A stretch of DNA of 64,000 nucleotides from NCBI GenBank assembly GCA_021234155.1, contig JAJEKV010000091.1:560001-624000 (forward strand). Reading direction: 5' to 3'. A program made the position numbers and the translations under genes. This stretch comes from Isoetes taiwanensis. Lineage: Eukaryota; Streptophyta; Lycopodiopsida; Isoetales; Isoetaceae. The notes below the pieces were generated by a model. It had not been told where the DNA came from and ran no database searches. It saw only the letters and a list, made by a program, of their open reading frames with translations. This document shows positions 34,080-46,579 of the stretch, piece after piece (position 1 is the first letter of the stretch; the number at the start of each line of letters is the position of its first letter).

Positions 34080-36290
34080 TGATATGTGCCATTTCTTTAT
34101 TTCATATCAACATAGGGAACACAAAGTGGAGGATTCGCTTAGGGTTTGCAAAGGGATACATGACGGAATAGCGACACTTTCACGCGACAATTTCTGGACA
34201 GCTTGTAGCGCGCCCAAGCCCGATGATAACGGGTTGATAATCCCAAGTGGGGCTAATGATGAGAAGGTTGAAAAGCCTCCATAGCTGTGAAGAAGATTTG
34301 CCGAGGTGATCATTGGCATCCTCAAGGCTTCATGTCCGACATATTCCAAGAGTCCCATGTGCTGAGAGGGTCCATTTCAAATCATCAAAAGCCCGTTTCT
34401 GAGGAGGGTAACTATCGCCATCCCCTTGTCCGGATCATATGGTTCTTCCGCTGGGCAGATTCCCTCATCTCGCCTCCATTTTTCGCCTCCCGATACCGCC
34501 GCACTTTGCCCGTAATCCCTGCTTCAGAGGTCCTTGGTCATCCCTCAATATTCGGCTTCAGGATCCTCTTCGCATCCTCCAATGTTTCTTCCGCGAAAAA
34601 CGGGCGCGATGAGCATATAGTACCAAGAATTCCAAGAGATATAATGACGATCATGGAAGAGATCCATTCAAAATTATATTGGCATTACATATTGATACAA
34701 TTGAATCATAAAGGATAACACATCACGAAAGTGATAACCATGGCTTAAGACATTGCCAATGAAAATTTTACGTTGATTTCGTAATGCAAAATACATAATA
34801 CAATCATCTAGAGCTAGGTCCTCGCCTTCGCCCATTGGCCGAGGAGGTGGACGATAACGCGATCAAAGTGGCTTAGGGCCAGCGTAAAGGGCTGCCGAGC
34901 TGCCGCGCTTCGTGTGGTAAGCGGGTAGCCAAAGGCGCCGCCACAAGGAGGCGACACATGCTGTGCCGCCACGCCTCCCACGCCGCTTATAGCCAAATCT
35001 CTACGGGACTGCAGTAATAGTGGTGACACGATAATCAATCTTCTTATGGCCCTGAAGTAGATATGGCTCTGAGCGCCCACCAAGAAGCTTCCTAAGATGG
35101 CCCTAAATTCTGAAAAGAACAACACCTCTCCTTGGCGGAAAGCCGAGAGAAAGAATCGGGCCACATGGTTGCCCATTGCCCTAACTTGTGGGCTTGTGGA
35201 GGTCTCAGCTTTCCTTCTCCAAGTCGCATGGGGAGCTTCTTCTTCTTCTTCTTCCCTCTCATCCCTAAGGCTGACCTTTGGTGTCCCAAAGGTCTTCCTC
35301 GCCTTGGATCCCCCTCAGCCCATAGTGATTTGCGCAGGCGATCTCAAGAAGAGACCGCCTGCGCCGCAAATCGCTCTTCCGAGGTTGGGGGTGTCAGCTA
35401 GCAAGCACGGGCGGCGACAGAAGAGTTTCAACGGGCTTTTGTTCCTCGCCCGATATGCCAATAGGCTCTCACTGCGGTAGGTTGCACCACCGGTAGTGAA
35501 GTCGATGAAGTCATCTTGGCAATATTCCGCATGATCATAGAGAACTCTACTTTCCTCAAGCATGACCCCAATAAGAAACATTGTAGGCCACATGATATCA
35601 CTTTTCAAGGATTAGGTATTCTTGGTTATTCAAGAGTACTATAGGAAGAAGGTTTAACCCTTCAAGTTTCGTGGCTCTCTCGTCACTGGCAGAGCTTCAG
35701 AGCAAGTTCCTTCCATTCACAAAATCCTCGCCATCGACGGTTTTCGCCATCTTCCGGGTCGAGGTAGAGGCGTAGAAGAATGCTCAAACAGAATCTCCTC
35801 ATCCTCTATGTAATGGTCCATAATAATGGCCGCTAATCGGGCCTCAAAACAGTTTCCCCCGATCTATGCGGGCAATAGGGAGGTCGGGCCCCTCGCCAAA
35901 TGGATGCCCTTTTGATGACGCATGGCATGATCATCACCCCCCAACATCCGTGTAAGGTGTGGAAGTCGAGGTAAAGCCGCCATCGCCATCATTACCAACG
36001 ATGCGTGCACAATCTCCTCTCCATAGAATCAGGGAAGGCGTAATAACTGGGGGGCCCGCATGTTGGAGATAAGATCTACTCCGCCGGGTGTAGGAGTGAA
36101 GAAGATCAAAGGGAACCGCTAGTGGTCCCAATGCTCTCCTCGCCCACATACCACCGCCGGCAGTGGTTGGGCGAGCCATGAGGAGTGAAGGCTAAAGGAG
36201 GAGGGGAAGAAGGCGCCGGAACAAGAAGGAAAAATGAAAACCCTAATGGCCAAAAAGGGGTTTTTATACTTTTGGCACGCTTTCCCAAAA
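34080..36290 (-). other. Unrecognised ORF region with its own TATA box, inside the chromovirus
   Basis: On the minus strand TATAAAAA (36261-36268) precedes a pyrimidine-rich leader with ATTAGGGTTTTC and an ATG at 36179 (MARPTTAGGGMWARRALG). Downstream, frames continue in pieces: IMDHYIEDEEILFEHS near 35800-35830, then MWPTMFLIGVMLEES and YCQDDFIDFTTGGATYRS to 35315. I recognise no family. The position, between 5' LTR and Gag, together with a promoter-like start, would fit a captured gene or an additional ORF. It could also be a third nested element. Confidence 0.35.
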
Positions 36291-36399
36291 ATTATTATTA
36301 AAATTTTTATTTACTTAATATTATATTTCCAAAAAAAATGTTTTTATATTCACAACCCCAAAATGGGACTAGTACATGGATAAGTTACAAATTTTTTTT

Positions 36400-38392
36400 T
36401 TTACAAATGAAAAAGACGGCTGTGTCATCACCTAAATTCCCCCTGATCCTTCGTACAAATTTAAGGTCCTTGGGCATAATAGTGACCCTCTTCGCGGTAT
36501 GGCGCAGCGTTAGCCGCCAAAAGTTCAATAAGATACTTCTGGCAGCCTTTCCTCAGAAGGCAAGGGATCGCAAAAGCTTGAAACCTTAGGTCGGCCTTGA
36601 AGTCCCGGAAAGCACTCCCCGCATAAGGCGCCGGAAGGGAAGCCGGCTGGATCAATGGCTCGGAGTCTCTCTCGATACTTACGCATCTCCCCGGCGCTAC
36701 CGCGTCTCTGCCCAAACCTCGTGGGGTTTCCGGCGGCGGCGGGTCTCTTGCTTTATCGAATGGACTTGCCACTGCGGTTAGATGCCTTGTCCGCCAATCC
36801 ATGTGCTCCTGCCTCTGAGCTGATGTCTTTGGCGATTGTTGCATCCCGCCGTACGGGTCTTATAGTGCACCCCACTCTAATAGGCCGACTTTTGCCTTTA
36901 GTCTCCGGATACCTTTGCCCGCTTTGGCCACAAGGCGGGTTCGGGACGGCTAACGCCGCATGTGGTTTTCTCGGTGATTAACATTTCGGATAATAATTAG
37001 GTCCCATTGGGTGATCTTGCTGCCCCCTCTTTGATTCTCACTGGGCTGCTATGAAGGTCCCCCTTCCTCTTGAGCCGCCTCTCTTTTCCTCCCTGCCTCC
37101 TTGTCCAGACGCATTTGTAGCGCGCCGAAAGCAATCTCGCGTGGTACCTGCTCACCGTTCGTGATGTCCTCCTCGCACTGATTCCTGTGTGGCCTTTGAC
37201 TAAACCTTTGGCGACATTCTCAAAGATAAAAGTTAAGGTCTTCATTCCAAGAGAAGGTAGGAAGATTAAAGTATTCCCTGTGACGTAAGTATACCGCACT
37301 TTCCCAAGTAATAAAAAACGCTCCATTCTTATGTCCGGTGGAGCACCGCTATCCTGCGTAAGTCTTCCACTCCAAGAATGCATGATCCTTCCGGGCTTCA
37401 TTCCTCACTAAGCTCCTCGTGGTCGCTATCCGGTCCCGGCGAGGATAAAACTTAACCACAGCCCATGCATGGTCCGCTGCCCACGAGTGTAATCCTCGAC
37501 CGCTTCATTCAACTTGAGGAGGGAAGCCGCTGAAGTGGAAGATAGGGTAGGGGACTCGGCCTACCGACAAAGTGCTTGACAAAAAGGTTAAGAATGGTAT
37601 CTATCATAGGGTCTTCCTCAAAGAAGATGCTCGAACTAGACGGCAAAATAACTGAACACGCCAACTTCTTCAAATCCACTGCTAACTTGAAGCAGCATGG
37701 CTATACTAACAAAGAACAAGAAAGGAAGGAGGAAGGTGAGGCGCTCAAGCAAGACGGGCCTGGCTTAAGAAGTAAGTAAGGGCACCGAGGGGTAGGGCGA
37801 TGCAAGGGGAGGCGCGGAGGTCGGCTATGGCGGATTTGGAGCTTAGGGTCCGGCAGCTATGGCGGAAAAGGGTGTTCGTGAGAAAACACACTAAAAAGAT
37901 ATTTCAAAATTCAAATTTTAACTTTTAACTTTTTATTAATTTTTAAAAAAATATTTTTTAAAAATTAAACAGCGCCAGATAAAATACGCCAAGGGACCGT
38001 ATGGGGGCGACGCGGTTTATAATTGCTTTTTATTTTCAAAAAGAAACACCCTGATACCCTACGGCTCTTTTGTTTTTTCTACGTGTCCGCTTTTGCCTCC
38101 TGAGACGGCTCCCCTAGGGGTATTTGAGAGGTGCCCGATCCATTGGAGCCGTTTTGCCTTCAACGAAGCTACCACAAAAAGTTATGGCTCCTCAAACTTG
38201 GGTCCTCCAGCGCCTAGACTTCTTTTCTTAGAATTTATAGTTCGTTACCTTAACCTAGCACTAAATCAAACATGAAAGACTTAAAACAATTTCGCTTTTA
38301 ATTCTTCTCCTAACTACCTGTAAGCGAAGTTAGGGTTTGTCATGGCGAAATGATTTCGAAAAGTAAATCAAAATCATCGCTCAATAGCACCG
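36400..38392 (-). other. 5' interior of the chromovirus with unrecognised frames
   Basis: Minus-strand frames of 127-134 codons at 36461-36844 and 36997-37401 have coding-like composition but no domain I know; the first ends YREEGHYYAQGP. An AT-rich block (37880-37970) contains several TTTTTAAAA runs. The primer binding site should lie just below 38393; a GGTGCTATTGAGCGATG phrase there may be a damaged tRNA-Met site. Confidence 0.35.
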
Positions 38393-40008
38393 TGGACGCC
38401 TCGGCAACATATTCACTTCTACCAGATACATACGGGGACTTTCCCTCCCATGGCAACCAACTTACATTAGCAGGGCCCCTCCGCCTAACTCGGCCGCCTA
38501 TAATAAGACGCCAAGTGAAGGACACGAGGGGTCATCTCGCCCACGCCAATGGGCTTTACGCCGCGCGGAATACAAGGGTTAGCAATACACAAGATAAATT
38601 ATATATATAAATAACCACCAATTAAGGGTGGCACATCCATCCAAATACCAACTAAGAAAGCATATGCATCTAAACCTAAGAAAACACCCCAAACCTGTTC
38701 TACCCCTGCCCACTCCCCGGGAGGGTAAATCGGGGCTTGGCCTCAAGAGATCGTACAGATTGCAGGTATAACTCCGGCGCTCGGGCATAGAACATCCGGC
38801 TAGGGTGGTCCACTCCATCCGCCTCCCTAATACACTTTGCGATGGGTCAATTCACGCTTTATGGCTTCGCTTATAGCCTTCCTGGAGACGCAGAAGCTCA
38901 GGCATCACCCCCGCCGAGCCTACCTGTGGTTCATGAAGCCCCACCGATGAGGCAGTCGTGGAGGCGCCCCTTCCGTAATCAGCTGGTTCCATGGGTGAGC
39001 TAGAGAATACGTGCCGCATCACACCCCCAGATCTGCATCTCGACTTACTCACCCTAAATCTACTCAAAGTGCAGCAGCCATACGTCACACCTTCTACACC
39101 CGTGTGGAGTGTCGCACTCCATGGCTCCTGCCCCTCACTTGACCGGCCATCGTGCCTAGCTCAGAGGGAGTCTCGTGAGCCTTTATGTTCGTGCAAGACC
39201 CCACCCCACTTCACCACGGTTCTTTGTCCGCGCTAAGCCAAGCACTATAGCATCTATGACCGTGGGCTCTTGTGCATGTGCCCGATTTAATCCGATAATA
39301 CAGGCTCTATCTAGGAGCATACTACAATAAATAGCCTCGTGAGGTCTCTACCCCTTAATTCCCCATTTCCAGAGCAGTAACACTAGGCTAACAAACCACC
39401 CCATCCATCCATTACAAGCAAAACCGTGACCTAAATATATAGAGAACCTACCTTTACAATCAAGGGTTGGGCTTCCTAATCAGTAAAACACAGAGAGAAT
39501 AGACCAACAACCCAAATGTGTGCCCAATCACCGTGGGCGCTTATCCTAGAATTCACAACTACACTAGCCACCCACTGTTTCGCTCACCCATTGTCATTGG
39601 GGACTCTCCATCTTCTTGATCTTCGTGTTCAACTTGTGTGAGAAGGGTGGCGCCCAATTGCTCAGGGAGGTGGCGCCACCGGGTCACAAGGGGTGGCGCC
39701 TTCCACCGCCAAGGTGAGTTGTGGTTGATATGGGGGTGGTGATCCACCCTATTGACCCCACTAGTACTATCATGCTAACCAATCGAGGGTGGCCACGGCG
39801 CTTCCCCAAACCATATATATTAGCTTAATTATGGTTTTAAATATTAGTTCCTTAATTATAGGTTATTATTGTCAATAATTAAATTAGCATAGCTAATTTA
39901 ATCCCTTTTAAGTGAACCATCTAGGTTCCCATACCCCATGTGGCGTGTATCCTTGGTGACGGTCAACATATTTATACTTATACCGTGATAAATACTTGGA
40001 ACGCCATA
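38393..40008 (-). repeat. 5' LTR of the minus-strand chromovirus
   Basis: Pairs with 26889-28516. Its outer end (plus strand 40000-40008) reads AACGCCATA where the partner has AACGCCACA. Many one- to six-base differences from the partner fall at CAG, CTG and CCGG phrases, so the true divergence may be lower than it appears. Confidence 0.92.
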
Positions 40009-40013
40009 GCAAC
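40009..40013 (+). repeat. Target-site duplication GCAAC, right copy
   Basis: Matches 26884-26888. See the chromovirus entry. Confidence 0.9.
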
Positions 40014-40370
40014 TATTGATCTAAAGGTAATTTTCAAACGCAAAAGCAAGGGGCCGCTTGCTTTCTTACTTCTTTGTTGGTGCGGACAATTTTGTAGATT
40101 TTTCTACAGAAAGTGTTTCCAACTTCTCTTGAAGATGCCTTGCACTTGCAAGCTATTTTATCTTTCCCTTTGTTCAACTTCTTTGTCCAAAACAGATTCC
40201 CAATCTCGATCCGCGACATTATTTTCCAACCAAGTTTCTTCCCTCGTGGGGCTTCGCAATTCTCAATTGTATAGACCTCTCGATGTCGCGGAAAATCATC
40301 TCAAGGCTTCCATGCCTCCATCATCAAGAGTCAAACACCGGACCTGAGTTTTCGCTACCAGGAAAGTGCT
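40014..40370 (-). pseudogene. Upstream part of the RING-type gene, separated by the LTR insertion
   Basis: In the frame that runs into V25 of the RING ORF the minus strand reads KKASGPLLLRLKITFRSI directly up to the duplicated GTTGC. Further upstream, VADRDWESVLDKEVEQRER occurs in the same frame, with two stops between. An alternative frame (40034-40219) reads MSRIEIGNLFWTKKLNKGKD and on to KQAAPCFCV. The stops could be errors or mark an intron. No domain is recognised here. Confidence 0.45.
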
Positions 40371-40848
40371 AGAGGGAGAAGGGTGTGACCGGCCGGGACG
40401 TCTCGCGAAGTTTCAAAGACTTAAAGTGCTTAAACGCTTCGCCAAAAGTTGTACCCTACCAAATGCATTTTACACCCCGCTGCATCAATGTGATGTAAGT
40501 ATGTATGTACTTTGGCTATGTATTTTATGATCTATATTTATTAGTTTTCTAATCTTTTCGTGTTTTCAACCTGGGTATAGTGGGATGTTGGAAGTCTCTG
40601 TGACTCGAATCCTAAAAGAAGTTTCTCTGGTGGTTCTTTCTGCGAAGTTTCTAATGTGTTCTTCAATGTCGCGGTTCCGGGCTTTTTTCAGCTTCTTCAA
40701 TGCCGTGGTTCGGGCTCTTTCAATGTTGTGTTCAATGTAAAACTCCTTGTTTGTTGAGATTTCGTCGGTTGATCATCATATATTTATGCTTCAGGAGATC
40801 TTCATGCATTCACAAGTGTAAGCTTACCTAGGTTATAATGTCCCAATA

Positions 40849-40972
40849 GGTTTTTTAGCGCCCATGGAGACCAATTGGCCTATGGGACTCAAAACAAAAA
40901 AGAGAGCATCAAGCTTACACGATGTGATTAAAAATCCCCGCCTCCAAGGGTTTTCGAGGGAAAACCTTAGTG
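40849..40972 (+). repeat. Left terminal inverted repeat, ~124 bp
   Basis: GGTTTTTTAGCGCCCATGGA, followed by GACCAATTGGCCTATGGGAC, then AGAGAGCATC, GTGATTAAAAATCCCCGCCT and CAAGGGTTTTCGAGGGAAAA. It is the inverse of 49175-49298 along its whole length with scattered changes and a few indels. The outer ~42 bases also match 22888-22930. Confidence 0.7.
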
Positions 40973-40999
40973 CATAAGTAAGGCCGGGTATCATTGCAG

Positions 41000-43900
41000 A
41001 CAATTGTATAGGATGGGCTTCAATACCGCCCCGGAGGACACAACCGAAATTCAGGCATCTATAACCTCTCTGGAGGTATGATCCCAACAAAACCCACCGA
41101 CGCCAGATTCAATAATAACTCATGCAACGTTGGCCGTGCACCAAAGAATCAACATACCGCCTTCTGATATGGGCAAACGGGCAGATCCGGGAGGGTATGA
41201 CATTCATCCTCAATGGCTCGGGTGGCAACATCGACAATAAAGCCTTTTGCCTCGCGGCTTCCCGAGCCCAACATCCCGCCTCAATGCGAGGCGATGTGTG
41301 CACCCATGTAATGGAAGCTATAAGTCCAGGTTTTCATGGGCAACTCGGGTGTACAAGTAATCGTGTGGGCCTCGTGAGTCTAGGATTGACTTGTTGCCGA
41401 TAGTGTGACAGCCTTAACATGCGCCGTGAGCATCTCGCATCCCGTAGCTTGGTAAGGAAAGTAGCATCTAGGTAGAGTTTAAGGGCCTTAGATCTTTTTG
41501 TCCTTACATGTATGCATTTGTTTGCCCCAGACACCCCAAATGAGAACCATGGGAGTTTGCTTGTCCTTCCAAAGAGCCGATGTTGAGAACCCATCGCCAT
41601 GGCCAAAGCAAGGTTGGACAAACGCGGTATCACCCATAGCCACCACCTTCCGAAGTAAATAATATATGCTCCAATGCAGCCCGCTGGAGGGGTAGAAAGC
41701 ATGTTCCCCGAGTAGGATCCTGCATGGAACTATGGACTTTACCCCCAAGGGCTCATGCCAAGGGGTTTTTTCTCAGACCTGCCAAGGTCATTCCGTGTGT
41801 TGAGGGATATCATGGGACCCCACACTTGCCCCATACAAAGCGACGTGCCTCACTAAGGCCCCAAACAAGTGTGACCGGTGGCCCTGTGCATACAACTCGC
41901 CTTTGTGGCCGTTGTTCCGCATGGCATATAGTGCTTCCAACCCGCCAGGACCCAAGAATCCTGATGGCAACATCCCAATGGGGGTGGTAGTAGAGAACTC
42001 ATCCCTGGGTACTTGTAGGTTGGAGCCACCTCTACATCTTGTCCCCGGTAAGTGAATGAGGGAACCCTTGGCCGACGACGGATGATGAAACTAGCAAAGA
42101 CCCTAATTTTGGCTAAGTTAATCCCTGCGCTGAATCGGGCAGTAAAGTGTCAAGAGCATTCAGTGGACGCTTGCATGTCCTTCCCCGAGTATAGGCCAGA
42201 GGTTGACATCAGTCGCGATATAAGGAGTTGCCTGGATTGTGTGATGCATGAGATGGGCGCCAAGACCTCCATGCTCAGAGCCAATCTTTCAAAGCCGTCA
42301 ATGTATAGGCCAAAGAGTGTGGGGGGAGAGGGGACAACCCCGACGCGACTCCAATACTCACCGACACGGGCTGTCCCGACGATGTGATACGACTCGAAAG
42401 CATGCCTCATATAGCCTACATACCGCATTCTCCGTCAAGGGGGGTCCCCACCGCCGCATAGTCCGGCCCCATAACCCGCCCCGGCATCGTGGTCAAAAAG
42501 CTTTCATTTAAATCCACCTAAACAAAAAGCATGTGTTTTGTTGGGATTCCCGCTATCCTCAATCAATGTGCGCAGAGTGAAGATATGATCAATGGTGGAA
42601 TGCCCGGCCGAACCCTGCTGGTGTGAGAGTCACACATCCCGCCTTCCGCCGCCTATATTGTCACTGCTGCTCAAGGATGCCAGCCAACGCTTTGCAAAGA
42701 GAGAGCTAACCATAATAGTATGATAGTTGGCCAGGCAAAGGAGGGTCCCTCGCCTTTGTATATGGGCAACAACTCTACTAGTGGCCCATCATGAGGGAAG
42801 CCTTTCAAGTAGTTGCTTTATTGAATAATGCCATGAGGATGTGCAACTGGAGGCCCAACCATTCCCGTAAGTTTTCAACGCATGCCATCTAAACTGCTGC
42901 CTCCCATTAGCTAGACGCTTAGGCCCATGACATCTGGCCTTCTGATGACCGAGCCATGCCTATCTCTGCGGAGGGACCGGGTGTCCGCCCCGAGCTGGTC
43001 GTGAAGTCAAGGGCACTGCATCCATTGCTCCAAGGTGATGTTCACTATGGGTCGCGGCAAAGCCTTGCTCAAGACCCTTCTCCGTATCGTCTTGGGGTGC
43101 CAATCCGTGAGACCAAACATCTCAAGGTCGATACTCTACGAGGTATCCGGGCTTTGTTCTTGGAGGAAGGAGCCAGACGGGATCGATGGCCCGGGAAGGG
43201 AGGTGTGGACTGATTTGCCTGAGTGTGCGCTTGAGCTCCTGACACTCATCATCAAAACCATCTGCTATGGGAAGGTAGTAACGCCTCGAGGTTCCCGGGT
43301 GAGCTGCCTTTCCTCCCAAAGCATCTCTCAAAGCCCCTCACCGCTGGGTGTGAGTCACCCGAGCGCATTGTCGGCTTGAAGTGTAGGGAGCCGCAGCAGC
43401 CCCCGCCGTGTCATGCTCAAGCTTGGCCATAGGTCCCCGTGACGGTCAGTGAGTCCAGCGCACTGGGCACTTGGGGTGTTGAGGGAGAGATGCCCTGGGA
43501 GCTTCCGCTAATGGAGATGCATGAACAGGCTTGTTGTCCAGTCCACTTCCTTGTCCCGTGTCCGCTCCAATGGAAAATGGGTAAACCGTGTGCAGATCCC
43601 TGCTCCTCAACCGCCAGATAATTCACCACACCGAGTCGCCCTTTGGTTCTCCCCGTTTACAAGTAAAAGAAATTGAATATGGCCATTGTGCCAACTTATT
43701 ACACATAACCAGTCAAAGATACTACCCAAAGAACAATAATCGCCCGCTATAGCGAAATATGATTGTCGCCCGATATCCTTTTGACCAAGCCAAACTCGGG
43801 CGGTTCAACTACAAGACGCCCTTCCCCCTGGGCCAAAATTCTCGACCTCGCCGGGCCCCTCAGATGCATTAAAGTTGCTGCTAACATAATCTTGCCCAAC

Positions 43901-44900
43901 CTGCTTAGGCCTTGTTGTATGTCATCATATAGAGACATAGGGTTTCCAATCTATCCACATCCGGAATGAGTGTTATAAAAGTTGCTCTACGATGTGGAAA
44001 GTAGCATACCGCTATGAAGAGAATGATGCCATCGTTGTCATGATGCACGCCAAGACCCACAAGTAGCGATTGTACTGGGCTTATTTTGTGCAATGAGACT
44101 TAGTGCCCCAAGGTTGCACGATAGTAGCGTGCAACCCCGCCATGTCCTCGCTACCGCAGGCACTCATTGAACACCGAAATGCAGAGAAGCCCGAGGTTCT
44201 ATAGCTCAGGCCCTCGTGATGTTCCCATGTTTCACGAGGAAAAATGAGATCCATATCCGTGCAATAGAGTTGAGACTTTCCCCTTTCTCACATGGGGAAG
44301 CCGCACTTGATTCCCAAGATACCATCCTGAGGCACGGTTCCTATTTGTTGGCATTTGATGTAGGCCATGACCCGTTAGGTTGTGGGGAGGCAGTGCGGCC
44401 TTTCGGCGATAGCGGGAGCAGATTGGAGCAAATGAGTGTAGGAGGCAAGAGGGGTACTGGTGGCGAAAGGAGTGGCAATAGCTTGACGCATTGCATCGGT
44501 GACCTCAGCCGCCTAAAATGCGTTTTGTCTGCGACCGAACCTAAAGACCCCGATGACGGGGCGTCCTGACTTTGAGGCATTGCTGCGCGGCGGGACTCTG
44601 TTGCATCGGAGTAAGATCCAGCCTGCGACATACTGAGTAGTCCCCTTCAATTGCCTACTCTAACACAGAATTGCCTCACGCACTAGCATTAATACGCCAA
44701 TCGAAGGTGACAACGCTACGGGCGACCAGGCGTTAGCCCCAAGGCGGCTTGCTTTCGAATAATAATGCACAGTAGTCCGAAATGCCATCGCGAGATAGGA
44801 TCGGGATCTTGGATGGGCTTGGTGAGATCCTCTCTTGCCTCCTCCGAGAGTCCACATACCACCACATTATGACGTTGGCGGCCCTGCTCCTGCTGCTCAC
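41000..44900 (-). pseudogene. LINE (non-LTR retrotransposon): endonuclease and reverse transcriptase remnants
   Basis: Minus strand. Endonuclease region (43747-44093): HDNDGIILFIAVCYFPHRRA, then, after frame changes, SLYDDIQQGLSRLGKIML, fitting the EEP fold (surface strand YFPH..., then 'PF..LYDDI', then the '(G)DFNA' position). RT: STIDHIFTLRTLIEDSGNP at about 42545-42600, then GVVPSPPTLFGLYIDGFERL at 42285-42345, corresponding to the family signature G-V-x-Q-G-x-P-L-S-P-x-L-F. C-terminal part: ALYAMRNNGHKGELY near 41900-41945 (family form 'AMRRRC..L'), then VAMGDTAFVQ near 41630. Region 44100-44900 is unassigned. All frames are broken. It is inserted within, or abuts, the inverted-repeat element whose left end is at 40849. 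Confidence 0.7.
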
Positions 44901-45079
44901 TGAGTCGCGGGGCAACATTAGCTGTCCCAACAGGTGATGCATGTTGTCCGGAGTGTGTGGGTTGTTCACAACAAGGGTGGTGTGGTGTGCAAGATGGAGC
45001 AGGTGGTGTCTGTACTCTGTCTGCCTAAAAAAGCATAGATAACTGATGTACTCTTCCATGCTTGGTTGGATCACTTTAA

Positions 45080-45617
45080 AAAAAATGTTCCAGGTGGATG
45101 CACTTGCAAATTGGGAAAGAGAAAAATGAGCCAACAAAAGAAGATTTAGCAACATCGGTTTCTCAATCCTTGCAGGATAGTTTGACCTCATTCAATATTA
45201 CTTCTGGTTTCTCTAAAACAGGTATATCCATACTTACATTTGATTAAAAGCATTTACTTTTATTGATTTGATTCTCATACTTCATATGCATGTAAATTAG
45301 GTATCTGGCCTTTCAATGCATTTGTTGTTGCTCCAAATCCTTTTACAGATCAGTTAGAAGCAAATGAGATGATCCAACAACAGGTTGCAGCTACAGAATG
45401 TAATGCAGATGCACCAAATTCAAGCGCAACCAATAATTGGGATTTGCCAAAAAAAACATTAGATCCTGTTGTGGCAGAGAATGGCCTTGTGGCATTAGCA
45501 TTGACAGTTGCTGCTCCTACAGTAGTTGATAAGCCTGTTGCTCCTATTGTAGTTGAGCAACCTCCTCAGGTTGCTGCGCAAAGTAGACAGAAGAAAAGGA
45601 CCAGGTTAGCAAAGTAG
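45080..45617 (+). pseudogene. C-terminal part of a DDE_1 (pogo/CENP-B-like) transposase
   Basis: Exon 1 (to 45221) reads DALANWEREKNEPTKEDLAT, then SVSQSLQDSLTSFNITSGFS and KT. A GT-AG intron of 79 bases (45222-45300) joins ACA G to GT ATC TGG, giving KTGIWPFNAFVVAPNPF, and exon 2 runs to a stop at 45617 through an Ala/Val/Pro-rich tail with QKKRTRLAK. The phrase NI-x-SGF-x-KTGI-W/Y-PFN is the hallmark after the catalytic core of DDE_1 transposases, which cut and paste DNA. The catalytic Asp residues upstream of 45080 are not recognisable: they may be lost, or overwritten by the LINE or errors. No start codon is assigned. Confidence 0.6.
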
Positions 45618-46299
45618 ATAGAAGAAAAGGACCAGGTTACCTCCAGGGCTTGTTGGCAAACTATATATGACCTCTGATGAGGTAATCCAAGCTAGAATAG
45701 AGCATTAGAATAAAATAGAGGAGGTAGCACGAAGTTAGGCAACAAATGACTAGAGGAGAAAAAGAACTCCGTGAAAAAGAAAAAAACAAAGGATATTGAG
45801 AAGAGGAGGAAAAGAAGAGGCCGTAAAAGCTTAGGGAGGAGAAAAGAAATTGCCTAGAAATGAGAAGAGAGAAAAAAGAAGAAGAGCAATAGTGGAAACT
45901 AGCTCTAATGATGATGATGAACAAGTTATAGTTCTAGAGATGGTTAGAAAAGGCTTAAAATGAGAAGAATCAATAAAGAATTTGACAATGAGATTAATCT
46001 GGAAGCCAATTCAAGTTGAAGATGCTCCTGATAATCCCTTGGAACCAGAGAGTAATATTGTGGCAGAAAATGCTAACTTAACACAACATTCTCAAGATCC
46101 TAATGAAATGGACACATGCATAGGCTGTAGTTTAGAGGATACTCACCTCTGTTCCTGGGATGAACACTGCAAAAACAAGAGGCATATTAGAAACGAGGAT
46201 GATCAAGAGGAATATGGCCGCCCTGCTGAATCTTGGATAGAGCCTGATTGTTATCATGGTAGGAATACTCATGATTGCGGCTCTGAATATGTAGCATAA
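45618..46299 (+). pseudogene. Downstream tail of the DDE_1 gene, Cys/His-containing
   Basis: Frames continue as GLVGKLYMTSDEVIQARIEH, then a Lys/Arg/Glu-rich block, VETSSNDDDEQVIV, and an open frame at 45982-46299 with CIGCSLEDTHLCSWDEHC and CYHGRNTHDCGSEYVA. Charged tails with a Cys-rich end are common after DDE_1 cores. Several stops interrupt it. Whether it is one protein with the previous entry is inference. Confidence 0.4.
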
Positions 46300-46579
46300 T
46301 AACAGGGGGGTTTTCTTTGTGTTTTTGTACGCTTTTCACAAAGGTTTTCCTAAGGTTTCATGGCGTATTCGAATGGATGTACTAATGCGTACATCTAGAG
46401 TGCATCATTTCTTAGTCGTTGATTTAGCTTTTTTTTTCCAATGGTCCAACATCCAAGGGCTCACAACAAAGCCCCTTTTTTATTTTAGGGGCTGAACATG
46501 CAAGCATCGTGGATAGCATTTCAGGGGGCATTCTTGCAAAAAATTAATGTTTTGTGATCAAAGTGGAAATGATTTAGAG

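Larger units (their letters stand above)
26889..40008 (-). mobile_element. Ty3/gypsy chromovirus-type LTR retrotransposon, minus strand, 13.1 kb
   Basis: Two LTRs of about 1.62 kb (26889-28516 and 38393-40008), ends TG...CA, and a 5 bp duplication GCAAC on both sides define the element. Minus-strand order is LTR, unrecognised 4 kb, Gag, protease, RT, RNase H, integrase, chromodomain, polypurine tract, LTR. The chromodomain at the integrase C-terminus places it in the plant chromoviruses. The internal region between the 5' LTR and Gag is unusually long. The LTRs are similar but differ at many short indels. It lies inside an open frame of a RING-type gene, so it disrupted that gene. Confidence 0.92.

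Noticed and set aside
34107-34718. Plus-strand ORF of 143 codons inside the chromovirus
   Set aside because: Antisense to the element, with no domain and atypical composition; most likely a shadow of minus-strand sequence.
41122-41403. Plus-strand 93-codon ORF within the LINE
   Set aside because: Antisense to the LINE C-terminal region; no domain and no conservation argument.
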